Assembly: GCF_002843385.1 (NCBI RefSeq)
Contig: NZ_MVDE01000007.1
Location: 1-64,000 of the forward strand
Source: Labilibaculum manganireducens
Lineage (GTDB): Bacteria > Bacteroidota > Bacteroidia > Bacteroidales > Marinifilaceae
Direction: 5' to 3'
Length of the DNA stretch: 64,000 nt
The position numbers and the translations under genes are program-made. Position 1 is the first letter of the stretch. Each line of letters begins with the position of its first letter. Below, in pieces: positions 17,727-27,538 of the stretch. The notes under the pieces were generated by a model. It made no database searches. It was not told where the DNA came from and saw only the letters and a list, made by a program, of their open reading frames with translations.

Positions 17727-20585
17727 TTAATACCTCATAATCACTTTGGTGAGATTTTCATCGGGTTCCAGCTCCATTTTTTTTCGTAGTCTGTATCTGC
17801 TCACCTCCACACTTCGAACTGTAATTCCCAAAAGCATCGAAATTTCTTTCGAATTCATATTCATTTTCAAGAGAGAACACAATCGCAGATCCGCAGGAGT
17901 TAAATTTGGATAATTCTGTCTCAACCCATCGTAAAACCCACTTTGAGATGCGGCAAAATGCCGCTCAAAATCGAGCATGTCCTTTTTCTGAGTCAGCTGT
18001 CCGTTTATTACTTTCAAAATCTTATCGTAATCGCGGTGAGGAAAACGCCCTTCCAATTTGTGGAACATGATATCCAATTCGCGTTTTATTGTATTTAACG
18101 ATCTGTCCTTCTCAACCAGAGCATTGGCTGAAACCGTTAATTTTCCCTGCAGATTCTCCAGTTCTTTCTGTAAAACATCATTCTGAAGCTGCTCTATTGT
18201 CGATTCGTTTTTTTTGTGTTGATCGGTATGTTTTTTCTCAATGATATTGGTCTGTTTCTCCAAAATGCGTTTGTTAAAAACAATCAGTAAACCAACACAA
18301 ACCACCAGCGATAAAATGATAACAACAACGCCTGTTTTTGAAGCAAACCAAGGAGGCAAAATTACGAATGGGTATTCTACCACATTTGATCTGCTGCCGT
18401 CGGAAAATACAGCTCTGGCCTGATATACATATTCTCCGTGCGGGATATCATTTATTGTATTTACACTTTCAGTTTCTCCTTCAATCCAATCATCGTAAAG
18501 ATTTACAATACGGTATTGATAGGTCACATCGTTAGGACCATAGTTAACCGAATTAATAGTAAATTCCAGAGAATTATCTCTGTTCTTAAGTTCCAAAACC
18601 TTGTTGTTGTGCAAAGGCAGTAAAATTCCCTTATTACCGACACCTTTTTTCCCCTTTACAACTTGGGTGATGACCAATGGCTGATGCTTGTATACATCAT
18701 TCGATTCATTGGGAAGGATAGCAAAACCATTCTCCAAACATAAAACACTGGCATCTTTGTTAATTGAAATATTCTGATACTTATCGGGAAATGAAAATTG
18801 TTTATCCAAGGTGAAAGCACTTACAAAACTCATCGAATCTGCTGTGTTTTTCATGTAAACCGCCTCATTATCGGTGATAACCCAAAAATGGTTTTGATCG
18901 GCATTTACAATATTTACAGCCTTTTTAAAACGTCCCAAAGTGTTATTCAACTTGTTAAAAGGCAGCATTCTGTCCGTGAGATCATCATAAGTGTAAATCT
19001 CCTCTCCTGTTGTTACAACCACCCGGTTGTTAACTGTAAAAACATTCAGCTGATATTCTGTAGGCAAGCCTGATTCCAATCCAAAATACTTGTTGGATAC
19101 TACCTTTCTAAAATCACCAGACAGCGTCAAACGATTCAAGCCTTTTATTTCATGACTGATCCAAACATAACCTGCATGATCAACCTCAATAAACCGACAT
19201 GCACCTTCAAATCCATCAACAAAATGAGAAAAAACCCACTGGTTATTTTCTCTTTTAAACATTCTAATCTTAAAGTAGGTAGACTCTATTAACCATTCCT
19301 GCCCGTTTTTTTCAATAATTTCAAAATCAGTACCTCCGATTGCTGTTGACAATGGATAAGCATTTCCCTGATCCAGTTTGAAGATACCATTATTGCTGCC
19401 ACACAAGAGTTCGCCCCTCAAAATTTCCAATTTCCAAATGTGCCCGGTAATTCCCTCTAAAAGGGATAATTCCCTAAAATCCAGGTCTGCATAATCCTTA
19501 TCAAATTTTGAGCAAAGAACCCCGTTATTTGTTCCAATATAAATGTATCCATTGTGTTTTATGACAGAATAAATTGCTGACGGAGCATTATCCATATCTA
19601 TTTTATACTCAATGGTCGAATTTAAGTCGACATAAGACAATCCATTATCCATTCCCAGCCATAAATCTCCTGAATGATCGAGAGCCATTCCCAAAACAGT
19701 ATTGTTTTCCAGTTTAGACTGCCGGTCGATGTGACTAAGGATTTTACCATCATGATTAATAATGTATAAACCACCCAATAAAGTTCCTATTGCATATGCA
19801 GTATCACCAATGGAAACGGCAGAATTTACATCTTTTGAAGACAATACCTCATTGGCTTCACAATTCCATTTCTTAGTTTTTCCATCCTTTAAAATATGAA
19901 GTCCTGATTTCCCATCGCCAACAATAATACCCCGCTCGTTGGGCAAATAAAAACGGATGGTTGCATTTTTTGCAAAATCGGAATCAGCAATAACTTTAAT
20001 CTCTCCGGCTTCTATTTTACAAATTCCCCGACCGCTGATTCTTGAATAGACTGTATCATTTACCTTTCCTAAAAACATCAGTTCACCTCCCGGCGCTGCT
20101 GATTTTACCTCTTCGGTTTCCGTATTGTATATAAAAAGTGTTGGGAATGACTGAAAAAGAATTTCTTTTCCGCTCTTAACAATGGACCAGATTCTCTCAC
20201 TGGAAAACTTGTAATCGTTTAATTTTTCGGCTAATGAATAATAATTTAATACGCCTAAACTGTCCCTCTTCCAATATCCAAAATCTTCATAACAACCGGA
20301 ATACAATCTTTGGCTCTGCTCATCAAACAGCAGAGATCGAATTGCCGATTTAGATCTGTGCTGATGCAAAACCCAATCTTTCCCGTTGTATTCAAGTACA
20401 CCGCCGCTGTTCCCAAAATAAGCCCTCCCAAGCTCATCAAATGCTACAGCCCAGTTCTGGCTCATTGCCTGATACTCACTTCGATCGTGATTAATGACAA
20501 AAATCCCAAACGGCTTTTCGATTGCGGATATAAAAGTCGTCTGAAAGAGTAAAAATAAAAGAAGAATTAAATTGGCAGGTTTCAT
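17727..20585 (-). CDS. Membrane-bound beta-propeller/Y_Y_Y sensor with LuxR-type DNA-binding domain
   Basis: 952 residues. A signal peptide leads to a large periplasmic sensor built from two-component-regulator propeller repeats (LWLGMDNGLSYVD, IYIGTNNGVLCSK, LLCGSNNGIFKLD, YVWISHEIKGLNRL), then a Y_Y_Y domain (about 660-735; VTYQYRIVNLYDDWIEGE). One membrane helix (about 745-765; VVVIILSLVVCVGLLIVF) is followed by a coiled coil and a C-terminal LuxR-type HTH (LTPADLRLCSLLKMNMNSKEISMLLGITVRSVEVSRYRLRKKM). There is no kinase domain, so signal and DNA binding are in one chain, as in SusR-like regulators. It is close to the PUL and is a good candidate for its regulator. Confidence 0.88.
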   Translation of the reverse strand: MKPANLILLLFLLFQTTFISAIEKPFGIFVINHDRSEYQAMSQNWAVAFDELGRAYFGNSGGVLEYNGKDWVLHQHRSKSAIRSLLFDEQSQRLYSGCYEDFGYWKRDSLGVLNYYSLAEKLNDYKFSSERIWSIVKSGKEILFQSFPTLFIYNTETEEVKSAAPGGELMFLGKVNDTVYSRISGRGICKIEAGEIKVIADSDFAKNATIRFYLPNERGIIVGDGKSGLHILKDGKTKKWNCEANEVLSSKDVNSAVSIGDTAYAIGTLLGGLYIINHDGKILSHIDRQSKLENNTVLGMALDHSGDLWLGMDNGLSYVDLNSTIEYKIDMDNAPSAIYSVIKHNGYIYIGTNNGVLCSKFDKDYADLDFRELSLLEGITGHIWKLEILRGELLCGSNNGIFKLDQGNAYPLSTAIGGTDFEIIEKNGQEWLIESTYFKIRMFKRENNQWVFSHFVDGFEGACRFIEVDHAGYVWISHEIKGLNRLTLSGDFRKVVSNKYFGLESGLPTEYQLNVFTVNNRVVVTTGEEIYTYDDLTDRMLPFNKLNNTLGRFKKAVNIVNADQNHFWVITDNEAVYMKNTADSMSFVSAFTLDKQFSFPDKYQNISINKDASVLCLENGFAILPNESNDVYKHQPLVITQVVKGKKGVGNKGILLPLHNNKVLELKNRDNSLEFTINSVNYGPNDVTYQYRIVNLYDDWIEGETESVNTINDIPHGEYVYQARAVFSDGSRSNVVEYPFVILPPWFASKTGVVVIILSLVVCVGLLIVFNKRILEKQTNIIEKKHTDQHKKNESTIEQLQNDVLQKELENLQGKLTVSANALVEKDRSLNTIKRELDIMFHKLEGRFPHRDYDKILKVINGQLTQKKDMLDFERHFAASQSGFYDGLRQNYPNLTPADLRLCSLLKMNMNSKEISMLLGITVRSVEVSRYRLRKKMELEPDENLTKVIMRY

Positions 20586-20610
20586 AGTTGCAATTCGATC
20601 TGGTTTCCTA

Positions 20611-20618
20611 CAAATATA
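20611..20618 (-). promoter_or_regulatory. Candidate -7 element for the LuxR-type sensor gene
   Basis: The minus strand reads TATATTTG, matching TAnnTTTG, 26 bases upstream of the ATG at 20585. A matching -33 TTG is not clear. Confidence 0.4.
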
Positions 20619-20709
20619 AAAAAATCAGAGACGATATTACCTGATTTAATTGATCTTGCAACAACATAGTAAAGAAAAAAGGAATTAAAAATTTAAGAAT
20701 ATTACTATT

Positions 20710-21435
20710 TTAAATCTCATCGAAGGTTTTAGCGGAATCCTCGCACAAATTAAGCAAGGTTTGTAATTCAGTTTTAGTAAATGAACGGTACTTTCCAACT
20801 TTTAAGCTGCCTAAGGAGATGTTCATAATCCGAAGCCGCTGCAGGGTTTTCACATTGTAATCCAGATATTCGCACATTCTGCGAATTTGTCTGTTTAATC
20901 CCTGAGTCAGAATTATTTTAAATGTAAAATCATCAACTCTCCAAACTTTACATTTCTTAGTTACGGTATCTAATATAGGAACACCATTTCCCATTTTTTT
21001 TATAAAATCGGATGTAATTCTTTTGTTTACCCGAACAAGATATTCCTTTTCGTGATTGTTTCGTGAGCGAAGTATTTTATTCACGATATCGCCATCATTG
21101 GTGAGAAAAATAAGTCCTTCACTCGGTTTATCCAATCGCCCGATTGGGAAAATCCGCTCCGGATAATTAAGGTAAGTTATGATATTCCCTTTTATATGAG
21201 TATCTGTAGTGCAGGTGATGCCAACTGGTTTGTTAAATGCCAAATAAATATTTCCTACTTGCCTGGTAATGGTTTGTCCTTTTACCTTGATCGTATCCTC
21301 GCTGGTAACCTTAACACCTAAATCGGCTGTTGTTCCGTTCACCTTAACTCTCCCACTTTCAATCAGCTTATCAGCCTCTCTTCGTGAACAATATCCTGTT
21401 TCGGCAATTGCCTTATTTAGTCGTTTTAATTCCAT
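20710..21435 (-). CDS. rluF: 23S rRNA pseudouridine synthase RluF
   Basis: An S4 RNA-binding domain (RLNKAIAETGYCSRREADKLIESGRVKVNG) is followed by the RsuA/RluB/E/F-type catalytic domain with IFPIGRLDKPSEGLIFLTNDG; the Asp in GRLDK is the catalytic residue. LTQGLNRQIRRMCEYLDYNVKTLQRLRI is the RluF-like C-terminal signature. RluF modifies U2604 of 23S rRNA in E. coli. The start at 21435 is preferred to an ATG at 21456 because a TAGTTTTG -7 element at 21465-21472 would place the transcript start almost on top of 21456. Confidence 0.9.
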   Translation of the reverse strand: MELKRLNKAIAETGYCSRREADKLIESGRVKVNGTTADLGVKVTSEDTIKVKGQTITRQVGNIYLAFNKPVGITCTTDTHIKGNIITYLNYPERIFPIGRLDKPSEGLIFLTNDGDIVNKILRSRNNHEKEYLVRVNKRITSDFIKKMGNGVPILDTVTKKCKVWRVDDFTFKIILTQGLNRQIRRMCEYLDYNVKTLQRLRIMNISLGSLKVGKYRSFTKTELQTLLNLCEDSAKTFDEI

Positions 21436-21464
21436 TTTTTCTCTACTTCCATCCAATTGAAATG

Positions 21465-21472
21465 CAAAACTA
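21465..21472 (-). promoter_or_regulatory. Candidate -7 element of rluF
   Basis: Minus strand TAGTTTTG fits TAnnTTTG. It sits about 30 bases before the ATG at 21435. No convincing -33 TTG is seen. Confidence 0.35.
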
Positions 21473-21555
21473 CAGTAATTAATTAATTATCTGAAAAGAA
21501 GAAGCTTTTCTTTGAAAAAACCTATTTAAAAATGCCGAGGCTGTTCCTAAAAACA

Positions 21556-21582
21556 ACACCTCAACCCGAAAGGTTGAGGTGT
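21556..21582 (-). terminator. Terminator downstream of the siderophore-reductase operon, possibly bidirectional
   Basis: ACACCTCAACC (21556-21566) and GGTTGAGGTGT (21572-21582) form an 11-bp perfect stem around CGAAA. The minus strand continues with TGTTTTTAGG. It lies 64 bases after the stop of the diflavin reductase gene. Confidence 0.85.
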
Positions 21583-21646
21583 ATTTTATTATTATGAGGC
21601 TAAAAATAAGGAAGAAACAAAAGTTGTATTTTGCCGAATAGGGAAA

Positions 21647-23278
21647 TTAATACAAATCTTCACGGTACCGACCAGCACCAATCAGGCGATCAAGATAAAA
21701 ACCTGGTACTTCCGATTCCCCCTTATGTTTCTTCTCATACAATTTAAGGATTGTCTGACGAACGCCCATTCCCATTTTTAAAGATCCGCAAACATAAATG
21801 CAAGCGCCTTTGTTTAGCCATTGATAAATTTCATCAGCATTCTCATGAATTTTATCCTGCACATAAATCTTGTTTTCATCATCTCTTGAAAAAGCCGGAT
21901 CAAAACGGGTAAGAACACGGTGATTCAACCATTTTTTTATTTCTTTTTGATAAAGAAAATCAGATTCCTGATGTTTCTCGCCAAATATCAACCAATTATC
22001 ACCGCTTTTTTGCAATTCCTTTTCCTGTAAAAAAGCCCTGAAAGGAGCAATCCCAGTACCTGACGCAATTAAAATAACCGGTACATCTGATTTTTCAGGA
22101 AGACGAAACGAATTGCCTGACATCAATTTAAACTGCACTTGTGTGCCTACTTGTAAGCATTGATTCAAGTAAGTTGAACATGAACCTTTCCTTGTTCTTT
22201 CCCTTACATTAAATTGCACTTGTTTTACAGTTAGGTGAATTTCTGCAGGATTGCATTGCTGACTGGATGCAATTGAATAATACCTGGGAAGAATTCCCGG
22301 CAATACCGAAACAAATTCCTGAGCATTCATCTCACAAGGAAAGTCGATCAACAAATCCAACAAATCATGTTCACCAAGATATGCATTCAATTGATCCTCT
22401 GCTGAGATTAGCTCTTCCAACTGCTTGTGTTGAGCAAATTGCTGATATTTACAGATTACACTCTTACGTAGAGTTGTTATTTCCAGTTTGTTTTGCAAAA
22501 GATGCCCCAGCTGAAATTCAGCTTTGTCGAAAATAACCGATTGCTCTCTTGACCAGTGAACCGTTTTGAGAATTTCAGTGACCAATTCGCAAGGATTTTG
22601 GGGAATAACACCAATAGAATCGCCTGGTTGATAAGACACCTGCAATGAATCAATGCCCAAAACAAGATGATATATCCCGTCAGAAGAACCTTCATTCAAA
22701 CGGTATTTTTCTTTGATCAAAGCATTGTGATAGTGAACCTCTTGATCAGTTTTGATTGTGATTTCCTCTGTTGCTGAGGTTGAAAGGTGCTGATTCAGAA
22801 TTCCGGTAATCCAACTGACTGCATTCGGTCCAAACTCCGCATCGCAGTCAGCCCGTGGGTAAAAACGGCTGGCTCCAAGTTCGTTTAAACGTTCATCAAT
22901 ATCTTTACCTGTTTTACAAAAGAACTCATAACTTGAATCGCCCAAAGCACATACCGAATATTGCAGATTTCCCAAGTATTCTTCCTGAGAAAACAAATAA
23001 TTGTAAAAACGAATAACTGATGGCGGAGGATCTCCTTCGCCATGTGTGCTTGCAACAATCAGAAGCATTTTTTCATTCTTTACTAAATGAACCGGATAGC
23101 TTGACATGTTGACAACTCTTGCTGCCAATCCGTGTTTTACAAATTGTTTTCCGGCCTCTTTGGCAACAAAAGCAGCATTACCTGATTTTCCTCCGTAAAG
23201 AATTGTAATGTCACTTTTTCCTGAATCAGATCTCCAAAAAAATAATTTTCGAATAGCAGACTTTATCATTTTTATCAC
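21647..23278 (-). CDS. Diflavin reductase (CysJ-like, FMN-FAD-NADPH)
   Basis: 543 residues. A short N-terminal segment precedes a flavodoxin domain (about 22-165; ILYGGKSGNAAFVA, ASTHGEGDPPPS, CALGDSSYEFFCKTG), then a CysJ-type FAD domain (RYYSIASS for FAD, RKGSCSTYLN) and an NADPH domain (ASGTGIAPFRAFLQE, YVCGSLKMGMGVRQTI). CysJ supplies electrons to sulfite reductase, but no CysI is here. Its neighbours are a PepSY membrane protein and a siderophore receptor in the same direction, 10 bases away, so the more likely role is ferric-siderophore reduction. A second ATG at 23269 is possible. Confidence 0.88.
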   Translation of the reverse strand: MIKMIKSAIRKLFFWRSDSGKSDITILYGGKSGNAAFVAKEAGKQFVKHGLAARVVNMSSYPVHLVKNEKMLLIVASTHGEGDPPPSVIRFYNYLFSQEEYLGNLQYSVCALGDSSYEFFCKTGKDIDERLNELGASRFYPRADCDAEFGPNAVSWITGILNQHLSTSATEEITIKTDQEVHYHNALIKEKYRLNEGSSDGIYHLVLGIDSLQVSYQPGDSIGVIPQNPCELVTEILKTVHWSREQSVIFDKAEFQLGHLLQNKLEITTLRKSVICKYQQFAQHKQLEELISAEDQLNAYLGEHDLLDLLIDFPCEMNAQEFVSVLPGILPRYYSIASSQQCNPAEIHLTVKQVQFNVRERTRKGSCSTYLNQCLQVGTQVQFKLMSGNSFRLPEKSDVPVILIASGTGIAPFRAFLQEKELQKSGDNWLIFGEKHQESDFLYQKEIKKWLNHRVLTRFDPAFSRDDENKIYVQDKIHENADEIYQWLNKGACIYVCGSLKMGMGVRQTILKLYEKKHKGESEVPGFYLDRLIGAGRYREDLY

Positions 23279-23288
23279 TTGAAAAGAA

Positions 23289-24437
23289 TTAGAAAAGAGA
23301 GATTTGCTGACGATTCCTGCGGCGTTTCCACCACATCAAAAACCCGGTGACAGGTAATGAAGCACAAATCAGGCTAACTAAGAAAGCGAGTATTTTGCCA
23401 GGAATCCCCAAAATAGCACCCACATGAATGTCGTAATTGGCTGTTATCAGCTTTTCACCAAAATTTTTATCGGAATGTTTGCGTTCCTTAAGCAGTTTTC
23501 CTGAATACTGATCAAATTGCAGTTGGTGACTAATGTAATACATGCCTTCTTTTTGCTGCACGTAAACATTTATCACTCCAAGACTATCGGTCGGAAACGA
23601 AATACGAAAGGCATTTGCATCAGCATATTTTTTTCGGGTTTGACTATACGCCTCATCAACCGGGTTTGTCACAATGTAATTTTCGGGCGATGATTTTTCC
23701 ATGCTTACATCAGGAGGACTCGTTGTTCCTGCGGCCACGACATAAACTGTAGTCTGAAACCACCTGAATGCCCAAACCATCCCGGTAAGGGAAATTAGTA
23801 AGGCAAAAACAATGCTGTAAAAACCAAATACATTATGCAGATCGTATAATTTCCGGTACAATTTTGTTGGTTTCTTCCATTTTATTTTGAATCTGTTTTG
23901 AGCTGTTTTAAAACTTTTCGGCCACCATAAAACCAATCCGGAAATTAGCAAAATCACAAAAATAAATGTACTCCAACCTACTATGGGCTGCCCTATTTCT
24001 GTTTTCAACAACAAACTCCAATGCAAATATTTCACAATATTGAAAAAATCTAACTTTTCGTTGTAAACAGCTTTTATTTCCCCTTTGTAAGGATCAATAA
24101 ATAAAGACTCATAATGCTCGATGGAACTAAAATAGGTCAATCCTCCGGGATTAGGCTTATAAGTATAAAACATCCATGTTTTTTTAGGATCATTATAAAT
24201 ATTCACCCAACTTATTTTTTTCTCAGTACCAAACTCTTCCTCTGCCTTTTCCCACAATTTACTTACTGGAATTGTGCTGTCAGCCTGTTTTTCCACATAA
24301 CTTGCATCCAGCCGTCTCCATTCCGTAATTTCTTTACTAAAAGCATAAATACATCCAGTAAGAGAAACAATCAAAACGATAACTCCTGAAGTTAAGCCTA
24401 ACCAAAGATGAATTTTAGCAATTGCATTTTTTATCAT
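23289..24437 (-). CDS. PepSY-associated membrane protein (PepSY_TM)
   Basis: About 382 residues from the ATG at 24437, chosen because MIKNAIAKIHLWLGLTSG is the canonical start of the family; the upstream in-frame ATG at 24470 adds an unlikely tail. Four membrane helices are visible: about 10-35 (LGLTSGVIVLIVSLTGCIYAF), 155-175 (TFIFVILLISGLVLWW), 200-220 and 345-365 (AFLVSLICASLPVTGFLMWW). Two periplasmic PepSY-like regions lie between them, with His residues (IHLWLG, YLHW, DLHNVFG, DIHVG) that could hold heme. Such proteins accompany siderophore receptors and are thought to act in ferric-siderophore reduction. Confidence 0.9.
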   Translation of the reverse strand: MIKNAIAKIHLWLGLTSGVIVLIVSLTGCIYAFSKEITEWRRLDASYVEKQADSTIPVSKLWEKAEEEFGTEKKISWVNIYNDPKKTWMFYTYKPNPGGLTYFSSIEHYESLFIDPYKGEIKAVYNEKLDFFNIVKYLHWSLLLKTEIGQPIVGWSTFIFVILLISGLVLWWPKSFKTAQNRFKIKWKKPTKLYRKLYDLHNVFGFYSIVFALLISLTGMVWAFRWFQTTVYVVAAGTTSPPDVSMEKSSPENYIVTNPVDEAYSQTRKKYADANAFRISFPTDSLGVINVYVQQKEGMYYISHQLQFDQYSGKLLKERKHSDKNFGEKLITANYDIHVGAILGIPGKILAFLVSLICASLPVTGFLMWWKRRRNRQQISLF

Positions 24438-24491
24438 GATAATCAATTTAAATAAACAGAAAACATTCATCTGTTAGAAATAGTTATTGCA

Positions 24492-24524
24492 AATCTCCTT
24501 TCCGCTTTAAGCAGAAAGGAGATT
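24492..24524 (-). promoter_or_regulatory. Perfect 11-bp stem-loop between the siderophore receptor and PepSY genes
   Basis: AATCTCCTTTC (24492-24502) pairs with GAAAGGAGATT (24514-24524) around an 11-nt loop. On the minus strand no U-run follows, so read-through or mRNA-end protection is more likely than full termination. Confidence 0.65.
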
Positions 24525-24548
24525 AGATCATACAAAATTTATAAAGTC

Positions 24549-26906
24549 TTAAAATTTATAGCTGACATTTAAGCGGAAGTTGGTTCCCGGCTCTGTTTGC
24601 CAATAATAGAATCCCGAATATCCACTTCCTGAATACAAATATTTATCCAGTAAATTATTAATGTTTAAGCCAACTGAAAAATCTTCGTTTTTCCACGAAA
24701 CGGCACCGTCAAGTCTAAAATAATCGGGCAAAATAGATTCGTTGCCGGACCCCCAGGCCCACGATGACCGATCAACCTGATATTGATAACCAAGTCCCAG
24801 ACCCAAGCCTTTTAATCCCCGAGATTTAAATTGATATTTTAACCAACCATTTGTCATGTGTTTGGCATGTCCGGCCATGCGGGTGCCAACTTTGGTTGGA
24901 TCGCTGTCTTTTGAAACCTTTACATTAGTATTTGCATAGTTCAAAATCAGGTTCAAACCGCTTACAATCTCTCCCTGGATGTCAAACTCAAAACCTTTTG
25001 ATTCTGCCTCACCCAATTGAATGCTGTAATTCACGTCTTCCGGATCACTTGTCAGTACATTTTCTTTGGTGATTTTATAAAAGGTAAGAGATGAATTCCA
25101 TCGTCCATTAGCCCATTTGCGTTTAATCCCGGCTTCCAGGTCATGACCTTCAACCGGATCAAAGGCTTTTCCATTTTTATCGCTTCCCGATTGTGGCAGG
25201 AAAGATTGATCGGACAAGGCATAAACCGACGTATTTTCATCAATAGAATAGCTGATTCCAACACGTGGAGTTACCACCTCATCATCAGTAGATGCACCAT
25301 AAACGTCCGTTTTGTAAGAAGTATATCTCCCCGCCAGGGTTAATCTTAAATGATTATCAAAGAAACCCAATTCATCTTGTACATATAAAGATGAATAGCG
25401 GGTCATTTGTGATGCCGGATAACTTCCATTATAAGCACGCTGGCGAATACTCATACTTCGGTCAAAAACAGGCATAGCCGATGTGTGTACACTGTGAACC
25501 GGATTGTAAATATCAATAGGATTATCTACTCCGCCCAGAGAACCTCCCTGAAACCAGTCTGCATAATACTCTTTGTCACCGATGTCAACTCCCGCCAGAA
25601 TGCGATGGTTGATTGCCCCTGTTTGAATTTCGCCATTTACAAAAGCTTGTCCCAATTTCGCAGTGCTAACAGCATCACCAATACTTATGTTGCGATAAAC
25701 AAGACCTTCGGTTGATACAGAGTCAGCCCATAATGACGAACCAATCTGTTCGTAATTTACATATCCTAACTGGGCAGTAAATGTCCAGTTTTCGTTTAGT
25801 TTGTGCTCCAAATTAACAAAAGCATTGTGTTCACTGATGTTGGTAGGGTCTATATTAGGCTCCAGTAAAGTAAAATCACGTGGCAAATCGCCAAAGCCAT
25901 TTGGAGAAAAAACATAGGCCGACCCAATATTAGACATTTTAGAATGCTGATAAATATATTCTGCTGTTAGTGTCGTTTTTTCATCAATCAGAAATTTAAT
26001 TGATGGTGCTATGGTGTAACGATCATTAAACTCATAATCGCGGTGAGAATCTTTTGTAGAGCCCATTAAGTTTAAACGAAATAACAAACGCTCATCTTTG
26101 CTTAATTTACCCCCCAAATCAACAGCCGTTCTTAACGTATTAAAGGAACCCATCATCAATGAGATTTCATTGGTTTGATCAGCTTCGGCCTTTTTGGTAA
26201 CCACATTATAAAAACCACCCGGTTCACCTGAAGACAGCATAAAACCGGCAGGTCCTTTTACAAACTCAATACGTTCCACAATAGACATATCCTCGGTAAG
26301 TGGTCCCCATGGTAAATCTACATTCATTCCATTCCGAAAGGCAGGAATTTTAAATCCCCGCATATTGATCCTGGCAAAACTACCCCAATGTTCAATCATT
26401 TGTGCCCCACTGATATTCCTGGTTATGCTTTCACGCATATCGACCAGTTGCTGATCATCCAAAAGATCTTTCGTGACTACCTGAATGTTTTGAGCCGCTT
26501 CGAGCAAAGGTGTATTAAAACGCAAACTTTGTGATGATTTATCGGCAATGTAGCTTGAGTATCGATTCCCCATAATTAAAACTTCGCCAATCTTTTCGTC
26601 TGTTTTTTCCATATTGAAAGCCGGCACAACTGTTTCCTGTCCGGCAATCACACTAACGTTTATTTTTTGTGTTTTTAAACCAATAGATGAAGCTTCGAGA
26701 AGATATGATCCTTCGTCAACTTTAGAAATAATGTAATTTCCTTTTTCATCTATAATTGTTCCCTTATTTGTTCCGTTTAGTCCAATATTTACCAAAACAC
26801 CTTCATTATCATCAGGAATGTTCACCTTTCCTGAAATTGTTCCGGTTTGAGCGTGTAATATTGTTGTAATAGTAATACATACTATCAAAAAAATTAACTT
26901 CTTCAT
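24549..26906 (-). CDS. TonB-dependent siderophore receptor
   Basis: 785 residues. A signal peptide ending LHAQ is followed by a carboxypeptidase-regulatory domain (about 22-105), a plug domain of the FhuA/FpvA type (about 120-250; NIQVVTKDLLDDQQLVDMRESITRNISG, INMRGF, IERIEFVKGPAGFM, EPGGFYNVVTKK) and a 22-strand barrel ending NVSYKF. VKGPAGFMLSSGEPGG is the hallmark of siderophore rather than glycan receptors. It is the first gene of an operon with the PepSY protein and the diflavin reductase, which suggests import followed by reductive iron release. Confidence 0.93.
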   Translation of the reverse strand: MKKLIFLIVCITITTILHAQTGTISGKVNIPDDNEGVLVNIGLNGTNKGTIIDEKGNYIISKVDEGSYLLEASSIGLKTQKINVSVIAGQETVVPAFNMEKTDEKIGEVLIMGNRYSSYIADKSSQSLRFNTPLLEAAQNIQVVTKDLLDDQQLVDMRESITRNISGAQMIEHWGSFARINMRGFKIPAFRNGMNVDLPWGPLTEDMSIVERIEFVKGPAGFMLSSGEPGGFYNVVTKKAEADQTNEISLMMGSFNTLRTAVDLGGKLSKDERLLFRLNLMGSTKDSHRDYEFNDRYTIAPSIKFLIDEKTTLTAEYIYQHSKMSNIGSAYVFSPNGFGDLPRDFTLLEPNIDPTNISEHNAFVNLEHKLNENWTFTAQLGYVNYEQIGSSLWADSVSTEGLVYRNISIGDAVSTAKLGQAFVNGEIQTGAINHRILAGVDIGDKEYYADWFQGGSLGGVDNPIDIYNPVHSVHTSAMPVFDRSMSIRQRAYNGSYPASQMTRYSSLYVQDELGFFDNHLRLTLAGRYTSYKTDVYGASTDDEVVTPRVGISYSIDENTSVYALSDQSFLPQSGSDKNGKAFDPVEGHDLEAGIKRKWANGRWNSSLTFYKITKENVLTSDPEDVNYSIQLGEAESKGFEFDIQGEIVSGLNLILNYANTNVKVSKDSDPTKVGTRMAGHAKHMTNGWLKYQFKSRGLKGLGLGLGYQYQVDRSSWAWGSGNESILPDYFRLDGAVSWKNEDFSVGLNINNLLDKYLYSGSGYSGFYYWQTEPGTNFRLNVSYKF

Positions 26907-26941
26907 TTTTTACTATTTTAATTAGGATTTATTTTAGATAG

Positions 26942-26972
26942 CAAATCTATTAGTTACTTAAACAGCTATCAA
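26942..26972 (-). promoter_or_regulatory. Bacteroidota-type promoter of the siderophore operon
   Basis: The minus strand has TTG (26970-26972), a 20-base spacer, then TAGATTTG (26942-26949), matching the -33 TTG / -7 TAnnTTTG consensus, 36 bases before the receptor ATG. I did not find a convincing Fur-type palindrome over it. Confidence 0.6.
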
Positions 26973-27538
26973 TCCCAATAAATAGTGATTTACAATAAAC
27001 AGGCGGCGAGCAATCCGATACTTAAATTACCCGATTATGACACAAGTAAAAAGCCATGACAAACACAGACACAAGATTGACTAACAGCAAATTAATTTAC
27101 AAGCCAAATTCAAGTTCATTTGATTTTAACAGAAAAAAAATCATTCTGCGAACAGTTCATACATATCACTAAATACAGCTACTCTTAAAATATATTTGGG
27201 AGAATTTCACTCATTACAAAAATCACAAAAGCATTTGGAATAAATAATTGTGAAATTTTGAACTTTGACCTGGAAGGAAATAAATAAATTATAGTTACTG
27301 TAAGGATGAGCTATCAACTTCCTGAACAGTAAAAAATCGTATGCGAATTTTGATGACCTCGAAAAACAGACTTTCAGGACACTTTTAATGGAAAGCGAAA
27401 CTGTAAAGCAAGCTTTAAAAACTTTATTTTACACACATTAATCTTTTGTGTGACATTGCAATGAAAGTATTTTTATTTTGAAAGTATTTTAAGCCTCAGC
27501 CGGCTGTATTATTACCCGTTCACCCATCGACTGTATTT
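26973..27538. other. Intergenic region with a short coding-like remnant
   Basis: The region is AT-rich with no full gene. At 27310-27441 (+) an open stretch of 43 codons without a suitable start reads like a real C-terminus (SYANFDDLEKQTFRTLL...ALKTLFYTH, then stop). It may be a gene remnant; I do not recognise its family. Confidence 0.35.

Noticed and set aside
21647-23278. Sulfite reductase flavoprotein subunit CysJ in assimilatory sulfate reduction
   Set aside because: No cysI, cysH or sulfate genes nearby; the operon context is siderophore uptake.
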